Source: Prevotella sp. UBA1395 (GTDB taxonomy: Bacteria; Bacteroidota; Bacteroidia; Bacteroidales; Bacteroidaceae). Taken from it: a DNA stretch of 12,761 bases. Each line of letters opens with the position of its first letter. Position 1 is the stretch's first letter. Shown here piece after piece: positions 1 to 6,849 of this stretch. Location: NCBI GenBank assembly GCA_002305235.1, contig DBQL01000207.1, positions 1 to 12,761 on the forward strand, read 5' to 3'. A program made the position numbers and the translations under genes. The notes below the pieces were generated by a model. It saw only the letters and a list, made by a program, of their open reading frames with translations. It searched no databases and was not told where the DNA came from.

Positions 1-86
1 TTTTTGAAAGCCAAAGGATTGCCGCCAACAGAATGCAGTTCGGGCGAATGCACGAAAAAATTTTATTGAAAAAAACTTTTGAAAAG

Positions 87-117
87 TTTGCGGGTTCAAA
101 AAATTGTTGTACCTTTG
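87..117 (+). promoter_or_regulatory. Bacteroidetes-type promoter of the tRNA cluster
   Basis: A TTTG box at 87-90 and TACCTTTG at 110-117 are separated by 19 bp. This fits the -33 TTTG / -7 TAnnTTTG consensus used by the Bacteroidetes primary sigma factor. Transcription should start a few bases after 117, leaving a leader of roughly 35 nt before the first tRNA at 159. The stretch upstream of the -33 box is AT-rich, as is common for strong stable-RNA promoters. No second promoter is obvious between the four tRNAs, so it probably drives all of them. Confidence 0.75.
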
Positions 118-158
118 CAACCGCATTTAGAGAAGTGCCTCTGTATAAGAGTTTAGTT

Positions 159-231
<73 letters not shown>

Positions 232-273
232 CCACATTCTGAATAAATCCAAGGAAGTCGAGAACTTCATCAG

Positions 274-355
274 GCCCAGGTGGCGGAATTGGTAGACGCG
301 CACGTTTCAGGTGCGTGTGTTTTACAACGTGCAGGTTCGAGTCCTGTTCTGGGCA
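274..355 (+). tRNA. tRNA-Leu (CAG)
   Basis: This is a class II tRNA with a long variable arm. The acceptor arm GCCCAGG (274-280) pairs with TCTGGGC (348-354), including one G-T pair, and discriminator A355 follows. The anticodon stem CACGT/GCGTG encloses TTCAGGT, giving anticodon CAG at 308-310. The variable arm and the T arm (GCAGG/CCTGT with loop TTCGAGT) follow. It decodes CUG. No CCA is encoded (CTT follows), so the tail must be added by the nucleotidyltransferase. Confidence 0.96.
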
Positions 356-380
356 CTTTTTATTCAGATGGTTACATGTT

Positions 381-464
381 GGAGAGGTGGCGGAATTGGT
401 AGACGCGCTACTTTGAGGGGGTAGTGACGATTGTGTCGTGGGAGTTCGAGTCTCCTCCTCTTCA
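381..464 (+). tRNA. tRNA-Leu (GAG)
   Basis: This is a class II leucine tRNA. The acceptor arm GGAGAGG (381-387) pairs with CCTCTTC (457-463), and discriminator A464 follows. The anticodon stem CTACT/GGTAG encloses TTGAGGG, giving anticodon GAG at 415-417, which reads CUC and CUU. The variable arm lies before the T arm GGGAG/CTCCT with loop TTCGAGT. No CCA is encoded. The D-arm region resembles the preceding Leu(CAG) gene closely, which is normal for isoacceptors. Confidence 0.96.
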
Positions 465-484
465 CTTGTATTTTTATTTTCAGT

Positions 485-557
<73 letters not shown>

Positions 558-586
558 CTTTGTATTTAAGAGAAACATCACCTTTC

Positions 587-1138
587 ATGAATTTATATTT
601 AAGATATTTTGACAATGAGATACTTGTCTCGAATGTAGCCGAGGCTATTGATTTCTTGCGTTCGATTCAGGATATTGACGTTACTCCGGAATTGGAGGCC
701 GACATCAGAGACTATGTGGCGAGTGATGTGTTTTTCCCTAAGCGTTACAAGGTTCGTGCGCATGTCTATTTTATCATCATCAAGACCATCGCGGCCACGA
801 TGCTCGATTTCAAGCAGAAGAAGGGTCTTCGAAACCCGATGCCTGCCGCAAATCAGGATCATCGCGGCATGACCGACAATGTGATGATGCACCTTACCGA
901 GATTCGCGAGGGGTGGTACGAGGGTGAGCTTGATTTCAAGCGTGTGGTGATGATCCCCTCCACCGGCAAGCACGAATATCGTGACACCAAGTTCATGGCT
1001 CGCTGCAAGGCCACATCCGGACAGGATTGTTACAACCGCATCGTAGACCATCTGCGCGGAAGGGTAGATGGGCGCAGCCAGTTTCCATCGGCCAAGGGCA
1101 AGAATTTCCGTTTCAAATATCTCGGCATGTGGAAATAA
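587..1138 (+). CDS. conserved protein of unknown function
   Basis: It encodes 183 residues and I do not recognise a characterised family. The frame stays open upstream into tRNA-Gly copy 2, but ATG587 (MNLYLRYFDNEILV) is the first start after the tRNA and is clearly preferred. There is no signal peptide and no long membrane segment; YFIIIKTIAA (61-70) is too short. The protein is likely cytoplasmic, mixed alpha/beta, with an acidic N-terminal half (ELEADIRDY, 35-43) and a very basic C-terminus (SAKGKNFRFKYLGMWK, 168-183) that could touch nucleic acid; that last point is inference. It lies 29 bp after a tRNA and 31 bp before ssb. No promoter is evident in front of it, so it may be transcribed with the tRNAs. 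Confidence 0.85.
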   Translation: MNLYLRYFDNEILVSNVAEAIDFLRSIQDIDVTPELEADIRDYVASDVFFPKRYKVRAHVYFIIIKTIAATMLDFKQKKGLRNPMPAANQDHRGMTDNVMMHLTEIREGWYEGELDFKRVVMIPSTGKHEYRDTKFMARCKATSGQDCYNRIVDHLRGRVDGRSQFPSAKGKNFRFKYLGMWK

Positions 1139-1169
1139 TTTGCCGTGGTCTTTATTTTTGATATAGTAT

Positions 1170-1595
1170 ATGAATAAGGTAATGCTCATTGGTAACGTAG
1201 GCAAAGATCCCGACGTACGCTATTTTGATGCCGACCAAGCTGTGGCCAAGGTGGCCTTGGCCACCACCGAGCGCGGCTATGTGCTCAAGAACGGCACACA
1301 GGTTCCCGACCGTACCGATTGGCATAACCTTGTATTTTACAGACAGTTGGCCAAGATTGTGGAACAGTATGTGCACAAGGGCGACAAGCTCTACATTGAG
1401 GGCCGACTGAGATACAGCAACTATGACGACCAACAGGGCAAGCGACACTTCGTTACCGAGATATTGGTCGAGAACATGGAGATGCTCACCCCGAGACAGA
1501 AACCGGGTGCCACGGCATCGCCTCAGGCCGATGATACGTCGGCCGAACGGCCGTCGATGGGTGGAGTACAGCCCGACGACCGATTGCCATTCTAA
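1170..1595 (+). CDS. ssb: single-stranded DNA-binding protein
   Basis: This protein coats single-stranded DNA in replication, recombination and repair, and recruits partner enzymes through its C-terminal tip. The 141 residues show the usual layout. An OB fold spans about 1-105: it opens with MNKVMLIGNVGKDPDVRY and includes WHNLVFYRQLAKIVEQYVHKG (51-71) and KLYIEGRLRYSNY (73-85). A flexible Pro/Gln/Gly-rich linker spans about 106-134. The acidic-hydrophobic tip DDRLPF (136-141) matches the family consensus DDDIPF. A TAnnTTTG-like box (TATTTTTG, 1153-1160) lies just upstream, but without a well-placed -33 box, so read-through from the gene before is at least as likely. gldE begins 12 bp after the stop, a pairing I know from other Bacteroidetes. 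Confidence 0.96.
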   Translation: MNKVMLIGNVGKDPDVRYFDADQAVAKVALATTERGYVLKNGTQVPDRTDWHNLVFYRQLAKIVEQYVHKGDKLYIEGRLRYSNYDDQQGKRHFVTEILVENMEMLTPRQKPGATASPQADDTSAERPSMGGVQPDDRLPF

Positions 1596-1607
1596 CAATA
1601 TTGCGTT

Positions 1608-2915
1608 TTGGATATTTCCGTCATACAACAGTTAAGTGATCTGGTGGAACCCCGGCCGGTAACCATCGGAATTGTTATAGCAGCTATGTTGGCTGCTTTT
1701 CTGCTTTTGTTGTCGGGCTTTGCCAGTGCTTCAGAGATTGCGTTCTTCAGTCTCTCGCCACAAGACATCGACAATCTCGAGCCTGAGAAGAGTGATACCG
1801 ATGCCTCGATCGAGATGTTACGCGGCGATTCCGAGCGCACATTGGCCACGATATTGATTACCAACAATTTTGTCAATGTGACCATCATCATGCTGAGCAA
1901 CTACGTGATAGGGTCGCTCATCGTCTTCAAGGCCGAATGGCTTGAGTTCCTCTGCATCACCGTATTGCTCACATTCCTCTTGCTCTTGTTTGGTGAAATC
2001 ATGCCCAAGGTGTATAGCAGGCAAGACCCGTTGGCGTTTTGCCGGCGTGCGGTCAATGGCATCTTGTTTTTCCGCAAAGTGTTTTGGCCCTTGGGTACCG
2101 TGTTGCTCAAGAGCGGTGTGATTGCCGAGCGTGCCGTGCCCAAGGAGAATCGGCAGCTCAGCGTGGACGATCTCGAGCAGGCCTTGAAACTCACCGACAA
2201 GGAAGAAATCAAGGATGAGCAGAGCATGCTGCGCGGCATCATCCGTTTTGGCGACGAGACGGCCAAGGAAATCATGACCAGCAGGCAGGATATCGTGGAT
2301 ATCGACATACACAGTAGTTATCAGGATGTACTCAAGTGTATTGTCGAGAACAATTACAGTCGCATCCCCGTCTATCAAGACAATGATGACAATATCCGTG
2401 GCGTGCTGTATATCAAAGACCTGCTTCCCCATCTCTCCAAGGCCGACGGCTTTCGTTGGCAGAGCCTCATCAGGCCTCCCTATTTCGTACCCGAGACCAA
2501 GAAGATCGACGACCTGCTCCACGAGTTTCAGGAAAACAAGGTTCATATCGCCATCGTCGTGGATGAGTTTGGCGGCACGAGCGGTTTGGTGACCTTGGAA
2601 GATATATTGGAAGAGATTGTCGGCGAGATCAATGACGAGTACGACGACGATGAGAACAGCTATTCCAAACTCAATTATAACACCTATATTTTCGAGGGTA
2701 AAACGCTGCTGAGCGACTTTTGCAAGATCATTCAAGTGGATATCGACGAGTTCTCCGAGATAGAAGGTGATGCCGATACGCTGGCCGGCCTGTTGCTCGA
2801 ACTTAAAGGCGATTTCCTGAGTATTCACGAACGGATAGAATACAAGAACTATAAGTTTGAGGTCATGGGCGTGGAAGGCAGGCGTATCAGTCGGGTGAAG
2901 GTCACCCTGTCCTAA
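1608..2915 (+). CDS. gldE: GldE-type membrane protein (CNNM/CorC-TlyC family)
   Basis: It encodes 435 residues of the DUF21/CNNM + CBS-pair + CorC_HlyC architecture. The N-terminal membrane domain has helices near 18-40, 85-107 and 112-128 and the family motif FGEIMPK (128-134). The CBS pair spans about 215-345, with SRIPVY (251-256) and the hallmark VDEFGGTSGLVTLEDILEE (318-336). The small C-terminal domain spans about 355-433. In gliding Bacteroidetes GldE is needed for motility; relatives in other phyla are linked to Mg2+/Co2+ transport or resistance. In a non-gliding relative the job is unclear. The start is TTG1608. The only nearby ATG (1686) would cut off the residues preceding the first helix. 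It is 12 bp after ssb and 10 bp before the PPTase gene, so co-transcription is likely. Confidence 0.9.
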   Translation: MDISVIQQLSDLVEPRPVTIGIVIAAMLAAFLLLLSGFASASEIAFFSLSPQDIDNLEPEKSDTDASIEMLRGDSERTLATILITNNFVNVTIIMLSNYVIGSLIVFKAEWLEFLCITVLLTFLLLLFGEIMPKVYSRQDPLAFCRRAVNGILFFRKVFWPLGTVLLKSGVIAERAVPKENRQLSVDDLEQALKLTDKEEIKDEQSMLRGIIRFGDETAKEIMTSRQDIVDIDIHSSYQDVLKCIVENNYSRIPVYQDNDDNIRGVLYIKDLLPHLSKADGFRWQSLIRPPYFVPETKKIDDLLHEFQENKVHIAIVVDEFGGTSGLVTLEDILEEIVGEINDEYDDDENSYSKLNYNTYIFEGKTLLSDFCKIIQVDIDEFSEIEGDADTLAGLLLELKGDFLSIHERIEYKNYKFEVMGVEGRRISRVKVTLS

Positions 2916-2925
2916 TTGTTTGAAG

Positions 2926-3516
2926 ATGCCCCTGATAAGAGACGAGAAAATAAGTGCCGATGCCCGGTTGTGCATCTGGCAGATTACCGAATCCTTGGAC
3001 GACTTACCCCGTCCGGCAAGTGCCGACTTGTCGCACCTGCATTCGAGGTCACGGCTGTGCGAGGTCACGGCCGTCTATGCCCTGTTGGCCTATATGACCG
3101 GCCGCAATGACCTTGTCATCATGCACGATGGCACCGGTCGACCGATGGTAGATGGCTGGCATCTCAGCATCAGCCACACCAAGGGATGGGCTGCACTCAT
3201 CATGTCGAGGACCAAGGCGGTGGGTGTAGACATCGAGTTTTTTTCTGATAGGGTGAGCCGTGTGGCCGACAAGTTTATCAGGCATGACGAGTGTCGTGAG
3301 AGTGTGGGTGTGCAACTGGTGAACTGGAGTGCCAAGGAGACGGTCTATAAATTCTTCAACAAGGAAAAGTTGGAATATTTCGAGATGCGCCTCAAGCCTT
3401 TCGCCCTGCAGCCAAAGGGCAGGGTAGAGGTCGAGGACCTGAAGGTTCCCAAGTCGGTATGGGTAACATACGAGCTGAATGCCGACTATGCCCTTACCTA
3501 CACGGTAGAGGAATAG
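2926..3516 (+). CDS. 4'-phosphopantetheinyl transferase (Sfp/AcpT-like)
   Basis: This enzyme moves the 4'-phosphopantetheine arm of coenzyme A to a serine of a carrier protein, probably the acyl carrier protein of fatty-acid synthesis or a biosynthetic carrier domain. The 196 residues show the family motifs: GRP (71-73), HLSISHTKG (79-87), AVGVDIE (98-104) with the metal-binding Asp and Glu, and WSAKE (134-138) with the third acidic ligand. ATG2926 is taken as the start; TTG2920, two codons upstream, is also possible. Members in this gene position after gldE are known in Bacteroidetes. It meets the minus-strand DUF4861-like gene tail to tail, with only 13 bp and no clear terminator between them. 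Confidence 0.9.
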   Translation: MPLIRDEKISADARLCIWQITESLDDLPRPASADLSHLHSRSRLCEVTAVYALLAYMTGRNDLVIMHDGTGRPMVDGWHLSISHTKGWAALIMSRTKAVGVDIEFFSDRVSRVADKFIRHDECRESVGVQLVNWSAKETVYKFFNKEKLEYFEMRLKPFALQPKGRVEVEDLKVPKSVWVTYELNADYALTYTVEE

Positions 3517-3529
3517 TCGGCCACGGATA

Positions 3530-4741
3530 TTATTTTTTACGGATCTTCACCGGCGATTGTTGTCGGGAAGCCCATGTTTTCAGATAGTCGAACCATTCTT
3601 GGGCCGAACGGAATCCATAGTCCTCATTGGCACTGGTATAGGTCAACTTGTAATGCAGACTGTTGCCTTGGGGTTTGATGACAAAGGCATAGTTGTCTTT
3701 GTCGGCCGGTCTTTCATCAACATTGTACTGCCGCGGGACGTAGATGCCCAGTCCCACGGTCTCCCGTTTCCAGTTCAGCGTGTCGGTGGCAGGCCAGTCT
3801 GTGCCCCAACATCCGCGTGTGCCCTGATGGTCGGAATATTCACTCGACCCTTTGACGTTGATGACTCCGGTGGAGAACAGGCTCCCGTCCATCTTTCTGT
3901 TGAATGTCACGTCGACATCAAAGTCACGCCGTCCGGCATATAGCGTATAGCGTATGGTCATGTTGACCGGCTCTGTGCCGGGGGCAATGGTCCATCCCGC
4001 ATCCTCCACCTCGACGATGGTTCTCACCGGTCCCATCGTGAGGATGCGCTGCGTGCGATGCTCCACTTGGTCGAGCATGGTGGGAGCGCTGCCGTCCCAG
4101 CCTCTCAGGGCACCCAGTCCGAAGGTGTTGCCCACCCACAGCACGTCGTCGCCATAGCCCTTGGCCTTTTGTTCCTTGGAAGTATAGAATTGGGTTTCTT
4201 GAAGCTCCAAACCCTGATGGAACTTGCCATAGAGATCGATGGTCTGCCGATGGTCCATGTAAATGCGCATGCCTATCAGCTCATTTTCAAACGCAACGCC
4301 ATGATGATGCAACACGTTATAGGGATTCTTGGTCTGCCGGTCTACGGTGATCGACGACAGATAGATGTCTTGTTGGTTTTTCGCCGTTACCTTGGGATTA
4401 CGCAAGACAATCTCGGCAAAGGTGCGAGGAGTGTATGCTCGTGGCTGGCCCGAGTTGGAAAGTGTCACGGTGGCCATGGCGGGCTTTCCCCTGTTTACGT
4501 CTGCCAAGAAGCTCAGTTCGTCCATGAGGCCGTCTTTGTTCAGGTCGTCCAACTGACAAGATGTCTCTTTTCCGTCTACGAGTACGGTCGCAGAACGTAT
4601 TGGTCCGTATTTTGCCAAAGGTATAACGACGGGTGTCGAGGGTTGGTCGATTGTTGAGCTCAACTGCAGTTCAATGGTTTTGTCAGCATAAGCGGATGCC
4701 CCTATCAGGCATGAGAAGAAGAAAACGGTGATTCGTTTCAT
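3530..4741 (-). CDS. secreted DUF4861-like protein (copy A)
   Basis: It encodes 403 residues. A signal peptide is clear: KR, then the hydrophobic stretch ITVFFFSCLIGASAYA, with likely cleavage after Ala19, so the protein is periplasmic or exported. The mature part is beta-rich and I match it to the DUF4861 family from memory of that family and from its resemblance to the product of 9077-10300. Shared blocks are HHHGVAFENELIGMRIY with a following DLYGK, the YAGRRDFDVDVTF/STGVINV region, and a C-terminal SANEDYGFRSAQEWFDYL. DUF4861 proteins are often found in polysaccharide-utilisation regions, but I know no established reaction. No SusC/SusD or glycosidase gene lies in this window. Its own promoter is at 4769-4776, and it is probably transcribed alone. 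Confidence 0.8.
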   Translation of the reverse strand: MKRITVFFFSCLIGASAYADKTIELQLSSTIDQPSTPVVIPLAKYGPIRSATVLVDGKETSCQLDDLNKDGLMDELSFLADVNRGKPAMATVTLSNSGQPRAYTPRTFAEIVLRNPKVTAKNQQDIYLSSITVDRQTKNPYNVLHHHGVAFENELIGMRIYMDHRQTIDLYGKFHQGLELQETQFYTSKEQKAKGYGDDVLWVGNTFGLGALRGWDGSAPTMLDQVEHRTQRILTMGPVRTIVEVEDAGWTIAPGTEPVNMTIRYTLYAGRRDFDVDVTFNRKMDGSLFSTGVINVKGSSEYSDHQGTRGCWGTDWPATDTLNWKRETVGLGIYVPRQYNVDERPADKDNYAFVIKPQGNSLHYKLTYTSANEDYGFRSAQEWFDYLKTWASRQQSPVKIRKK

Positions 4742-4768
4742 GTCAGTGATTTGTTTTATTTAGTGCGA

Positions 4769-4776
4769 CAAAGATA
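4769..4776 (-). promoter_or_regulatory. -7 box of the minus-strand DUF4861-like gene
   Basis: Read on the minus strand this is TATCTTTG, a perfect TAnnTTTG. It lies 27 bp upstream of the start codon at 4741. A GTTG at 4799-4802 could be the -33 element, but the 22-bp spacing is slightly long. I regard the -7 box as good and the -33 box as tentative. Confidence 0.55.
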
Positions 4777-4888
4777 CAAATTCTTTCAAGCACGAGGTCA
4801 ACAACACTGGATTTCTTTTGCGATTTTTTAATAAAAATAAAAACAAATAAGTATATTTTTGGAAAATATTAACTTTTTTAGCTTAAAA

Positions 4889-4920
4889 TTTGGTTTATAT
4901 AATCTTTTTTAGTACTTTTG
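4889..4920 (+). promoter_or_regulatory. promoter of the GldB-like lipoprotein gene
   Basis: TTTG at 4889-4892 and TACTTTTG at 4913-4920 are 20 bp apart, matching the -33/-7 consensus. The -7 box ends 24 nt before the TTG start at 4945, leaving a short leader. The surrounding stretch 4800-4920 is extremely AT-rich compared with the flanking genes and holds no coding potential. Confidence 0.7.
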
Positions 4921-4944
4921 CATAAATCATAGACTACAAAGAAA

Positions 4945-5751
4945 TTGATTCATAGGATATATTACATATTATTTTCATTCATGCTTCTTTGTGTGGCTTG
5001 CGAGTTTAAGTTGAAGCCCAATGAAGATGCCGATGATGCCGAACATATCAAGGTAGAGAGGTATGACAGGTTGCAAAGCCGCTATCTCACCACCGGGGAT
5101 TTTTCGGCATTGCAGCAGATGAATACCGAATATCCTATCGAAACCCGCACCCTTGTGGAAAAAATGCTTCAGATAGGAGCGGTGAGCGACCATGACATCA
5201 ACGAGAAATTCCTGCGCTTCTATCAGGATTCCACGTTGCAGACACTCATCAATGATGCCGAGTCTGAATACGCAAACATGGACGACATCAACAAGAAGCT
5301 CGAGCACACATTCAGCAAACTGAAGGAGTGGATACCCGAATTGCCCATTCCGAGAGTGTATGCCCAGATTGGTGCACTCGACCAAAGTATCGTCGTGGGC
5401 GATAAGATGATCGGCATTTCTCTTGATAAATACATGGGCGCGAAGTATCCCGTTTACGGCCGCTACGACTATTCGGCAGAGCAACTGCGCACGATGGGGC
5501 GCAATTATATCGTGCCCGACTGCGTGAGTTTCTATTTGTTGAGCTTGTATCCCATGAAGAATTACGACTCCCGTACACAGTTGGAGAAGGACCTCCACAT
5601 GGGAAAAGTGATGTGGGTGGTCAATAAGGCGATGGGCAGTCAGATGTTCAGGACCGACTATGTCACGATGGTCGACCGGTATATGTCGCGCCATCACGAG
5701 GTCACGGTTTCCCAATTGTTGGAAGCCGACGATTACAAGGATATGCACTGA
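4945..5751 (+). CDS. GldB-like lipoprotein
   Basis: It encodes 268 residues with an N-terminal lipoprotein signal. The segment IYYILFSFMLLCVAC (5-19) is hydrophobic and Cys19 is the likely lipidated residue; the preceding LCVA is a non-canonical but tolerable lipobox. An acidic stretch (NEDADDAEH, 26-34) follows. The body resembles the GldB family: FLRFYQDSTLQTLINDAESE (89-108), then MIGISLDKYMG (155-165), equivalent to the IGLD-YLG signature of GldB as I recall it, then VPDCVSFYLLS (190-200). GldB is required for gliding in Flavobacterium; homologues persist in non-gliding Bacteroidales with unknown roles. The start is TTG4945; the next ATG (4981) would leave too short a signal peptide. It stands alone between its promoter and an inverted repeat. 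Confidence 0.6.
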   Translation: MIHRIYYILFSFMLLCVACEFKLKPNEDADDAEHIKVERYDRLQSRYLTTGDFSALQQMNTEYPIETRTLVEKMLQIGAVSDHDINEKFLRFYQDSTLQTLINDAESEYANMDDINKKLEHTFSKLKEWIPELPIPRVYAQIGALDQSIVVGDKMIGISLDKYMGAKYPVYGRYDYSAEQLRTMGRNYIVPDCVSFYLLSLYPMKNYDSRTQLEKDLHMGKVMWVVNKAMGSQMFRTDYVTMVDRYMSRHHEVTVSQLLEADDYKDMH

Positions 5752-5757
5752 GTATCT

Positions 5758-5787
5758 GTTTGAAACGCGTCGGAACACGTTTCAAAC
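5758..5787. repeat. 10-bp inverted repeat after the GldB-like gene
   Basis: GTTTGAAACG (5758-5767) is the exact reverse complement of CGTTTCAAAC (5778-5787), with a 10-nt loop. Two more bases on each side can pair, one as G-T. It begins seven bases after the stop codon and lies in the 88-bp gap between two convergent genes. There is no T tract after it on either strand, so it is not a standard intrinsic terminator. It may still end transcription, protect mRNA ends or bind a protein. Confidence 0.7.
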
Positions 5788-5839
5788 GGCAATGATGATG
5801 TGCCGGCACCGCCATGACGGTTTAATCGAGTGGCGTCGA

Positions 5840-6724
5840 TTATTTGTTCAATGCCCTCATGCGTTGGTTGAGCAGGTTGGTAAACTCGTGGTTTTTCAGT
5901 CCCCAGTGTGGGGCGAGGAGCAGTTCCGACGGACTTTGGCTCACGAATCGTTCCAAGACGAGGTCTTGGCGCAATGCCGAGACGTATTGAATGATAAGGT
6001 CTATGTACTCTTCGACGGTATAAAGGTGGAACGGTCTCTGCGCATATTCTCGGGCAAGGGGCGTTCCTTTGATGACTTGCAGTTGGTGAATCTTGAGAAT
6101 ATCGAGCGGAAGGTCTGAGATGATCGGTGCCTGTCGCAGACTCTCGGCAGCGTCTTCACCCGGCAGTCCCAATATGATATGTCCTCCGGTGAGTATGCCA
6201 CGCTCGTGCGTTCGCACCACGGCCTCGCGGCTGCACGCGAAAGTATGTCCGCGATTGATGCGTCGCAGCGTGTCGTCATTGGCCGACTCAATGCCATACT
6301 CCACAATCAGGAACGTGCGTCGGTTCAGTTCCTCAAGATAATCCAGCAGGTCATCGCTCACGCAGTCGGGCCGCGTCCCGATGACCAACCCCACCACATC
6401 GTCCGCATCAAGGGCCTCTTCATACATCCGTTTCAGCGTCTCGGTGCCGGCGTAGGTGTTGGTATAGGATTGGAAATAAGCGAGATACTTCATCGAGGGG
6501 TATTTGCGGGCAAAGAAAGCCTTGCCGTCTTCCAACTGTTCGGACACCGATTTGTTGCGGTTGCAGAACGCCGGACTGAATGTTTGGTTATTGCAAAACG
6601 TGCATCCTCCGGTCGAGATATGTCCATCTCGGTTAGGACAGGTGAAGCCGGCATCCACTGAAATTTTCTGAACCCTGTATGGGAACCGCTCCCTGATCCA
6701 TGTGCCAAAGTCTCGATATTTCAT
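5840..6724 (-). CDS. radical SAM protein, TIGR01212/YhcC family
   Basis: It encodes 294 residues. The N-terminus carries the family signature VDAGFTCPNRDGHISTGG (23-40) followed by CTFCN (41-45). The three cysteines that bind the 4Fe-4S cluster are Cys29, Cys41 and Cys44, in the CX11CX2C spacing typical of the YhcC group rather than the usual CX3CX2C. GIESANDDTLRRINRGH (143-159) and GHIILGLPGE (180-189) are the expected SAM-barrel segments. The length and ends match the family, so it looks intact. Its reaction is not established; relatives are loosely linked to modification or oxidative metabolism. It is divergently transcribed from the DPP-IV gene with overlapping promoters. A functional link to the PqqD/kinase operon 3.6 kb away is not supported by position. 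Confidence 0.93.
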   Translation of the reverse strand: MKYRDFGTWIRERFPYRVQKISVDAGFTCPNRDGHISTGGCTFCNNQTFSPAFCNRNKSVSEQLEDGKAFFARKYPSMKYLAYFQSYTNTYAGTETLKRMYEEALDADDVVGLVIGTRPDCVSDDLLDYLEELNRRTFLIVEYGIESANDDTLRRINRGHTFACSREAVVRTHERGILTGGHIILGLPGEDAAESLRQAPIISDLPLDILKIHQLQVIKGTPLAREYAQRPFHLYTVEEYIDLIIQYVSALRQDLVLERFVSQSPSELLLAPHWGLKNHEFTNLLNQRMRALNK

Positions 6725-6784
6725 CTTTCGGGGTGATTTCGTGTTGTGTTATTTATTCAAAATTCACACTAAATGTTTGAATTT

Positions 6785-6824
6785 GTATTGCAAAATTACA
6801 TAGAAAACGTTAACTTTGCAATAC
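6785..6824. promoter_or_regulatory. symmetrical divergent double promoter
   Basis: Plus strand: ATTG (6787-6790) and TAACTTTG (6811-6818), 20 bp apart, drive the DPP-IV gene (ATG6850). Minus strand: ATTG (complement of 6819-6822) and TAATTTTG (complement of 6791-6798), also 20 bp apart, drive the radical SAM gene (start 6724). The whole site is an inverted repeat: 6785-6798 and 6811-6824 match at 13 of 14 positions around a 12-bp centre, so each -33 box directly abuts the other promoter's -7 box. Polymerase on one side should exclude the other. Confidence 0.65.
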
Positions 6825-6849
6825 CAAGTAATGAAAATCTCTATTTCAA

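Noticed and set aside
1..69. Possible 3' end of a gene (frame 1, ending TGA at 67-69)
   Set aside because: Only 22 codons are visible, with no recognisable motif and low-complexity AT-rich sequence. It cannot be told apart from chance.
1153..1160. TATTTTTG as a separate ssb promoter
   Set aside because: It matches TAnnTTTG, but the only TTTG upstream is 10 bp away instead of about 20, and ssb would have almost no leader. It is kept only as a remark under ssb.
1818..3068. 416-codon minus-strand open frame
   Set aside because: It is antisense to gldE, whose motifs are unmistakable. The peptide is His/Leu/Val-rich without domains, a codon-bias shadow.
5840..6724. Radical SAM gene as the missing enzyme of the PqqD module
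   Set aside because: It belongs to the stand-alone YhcC family without a SPASM domain, is 3.6 kb away, and is separated by two plus-strand genes and a terminator.
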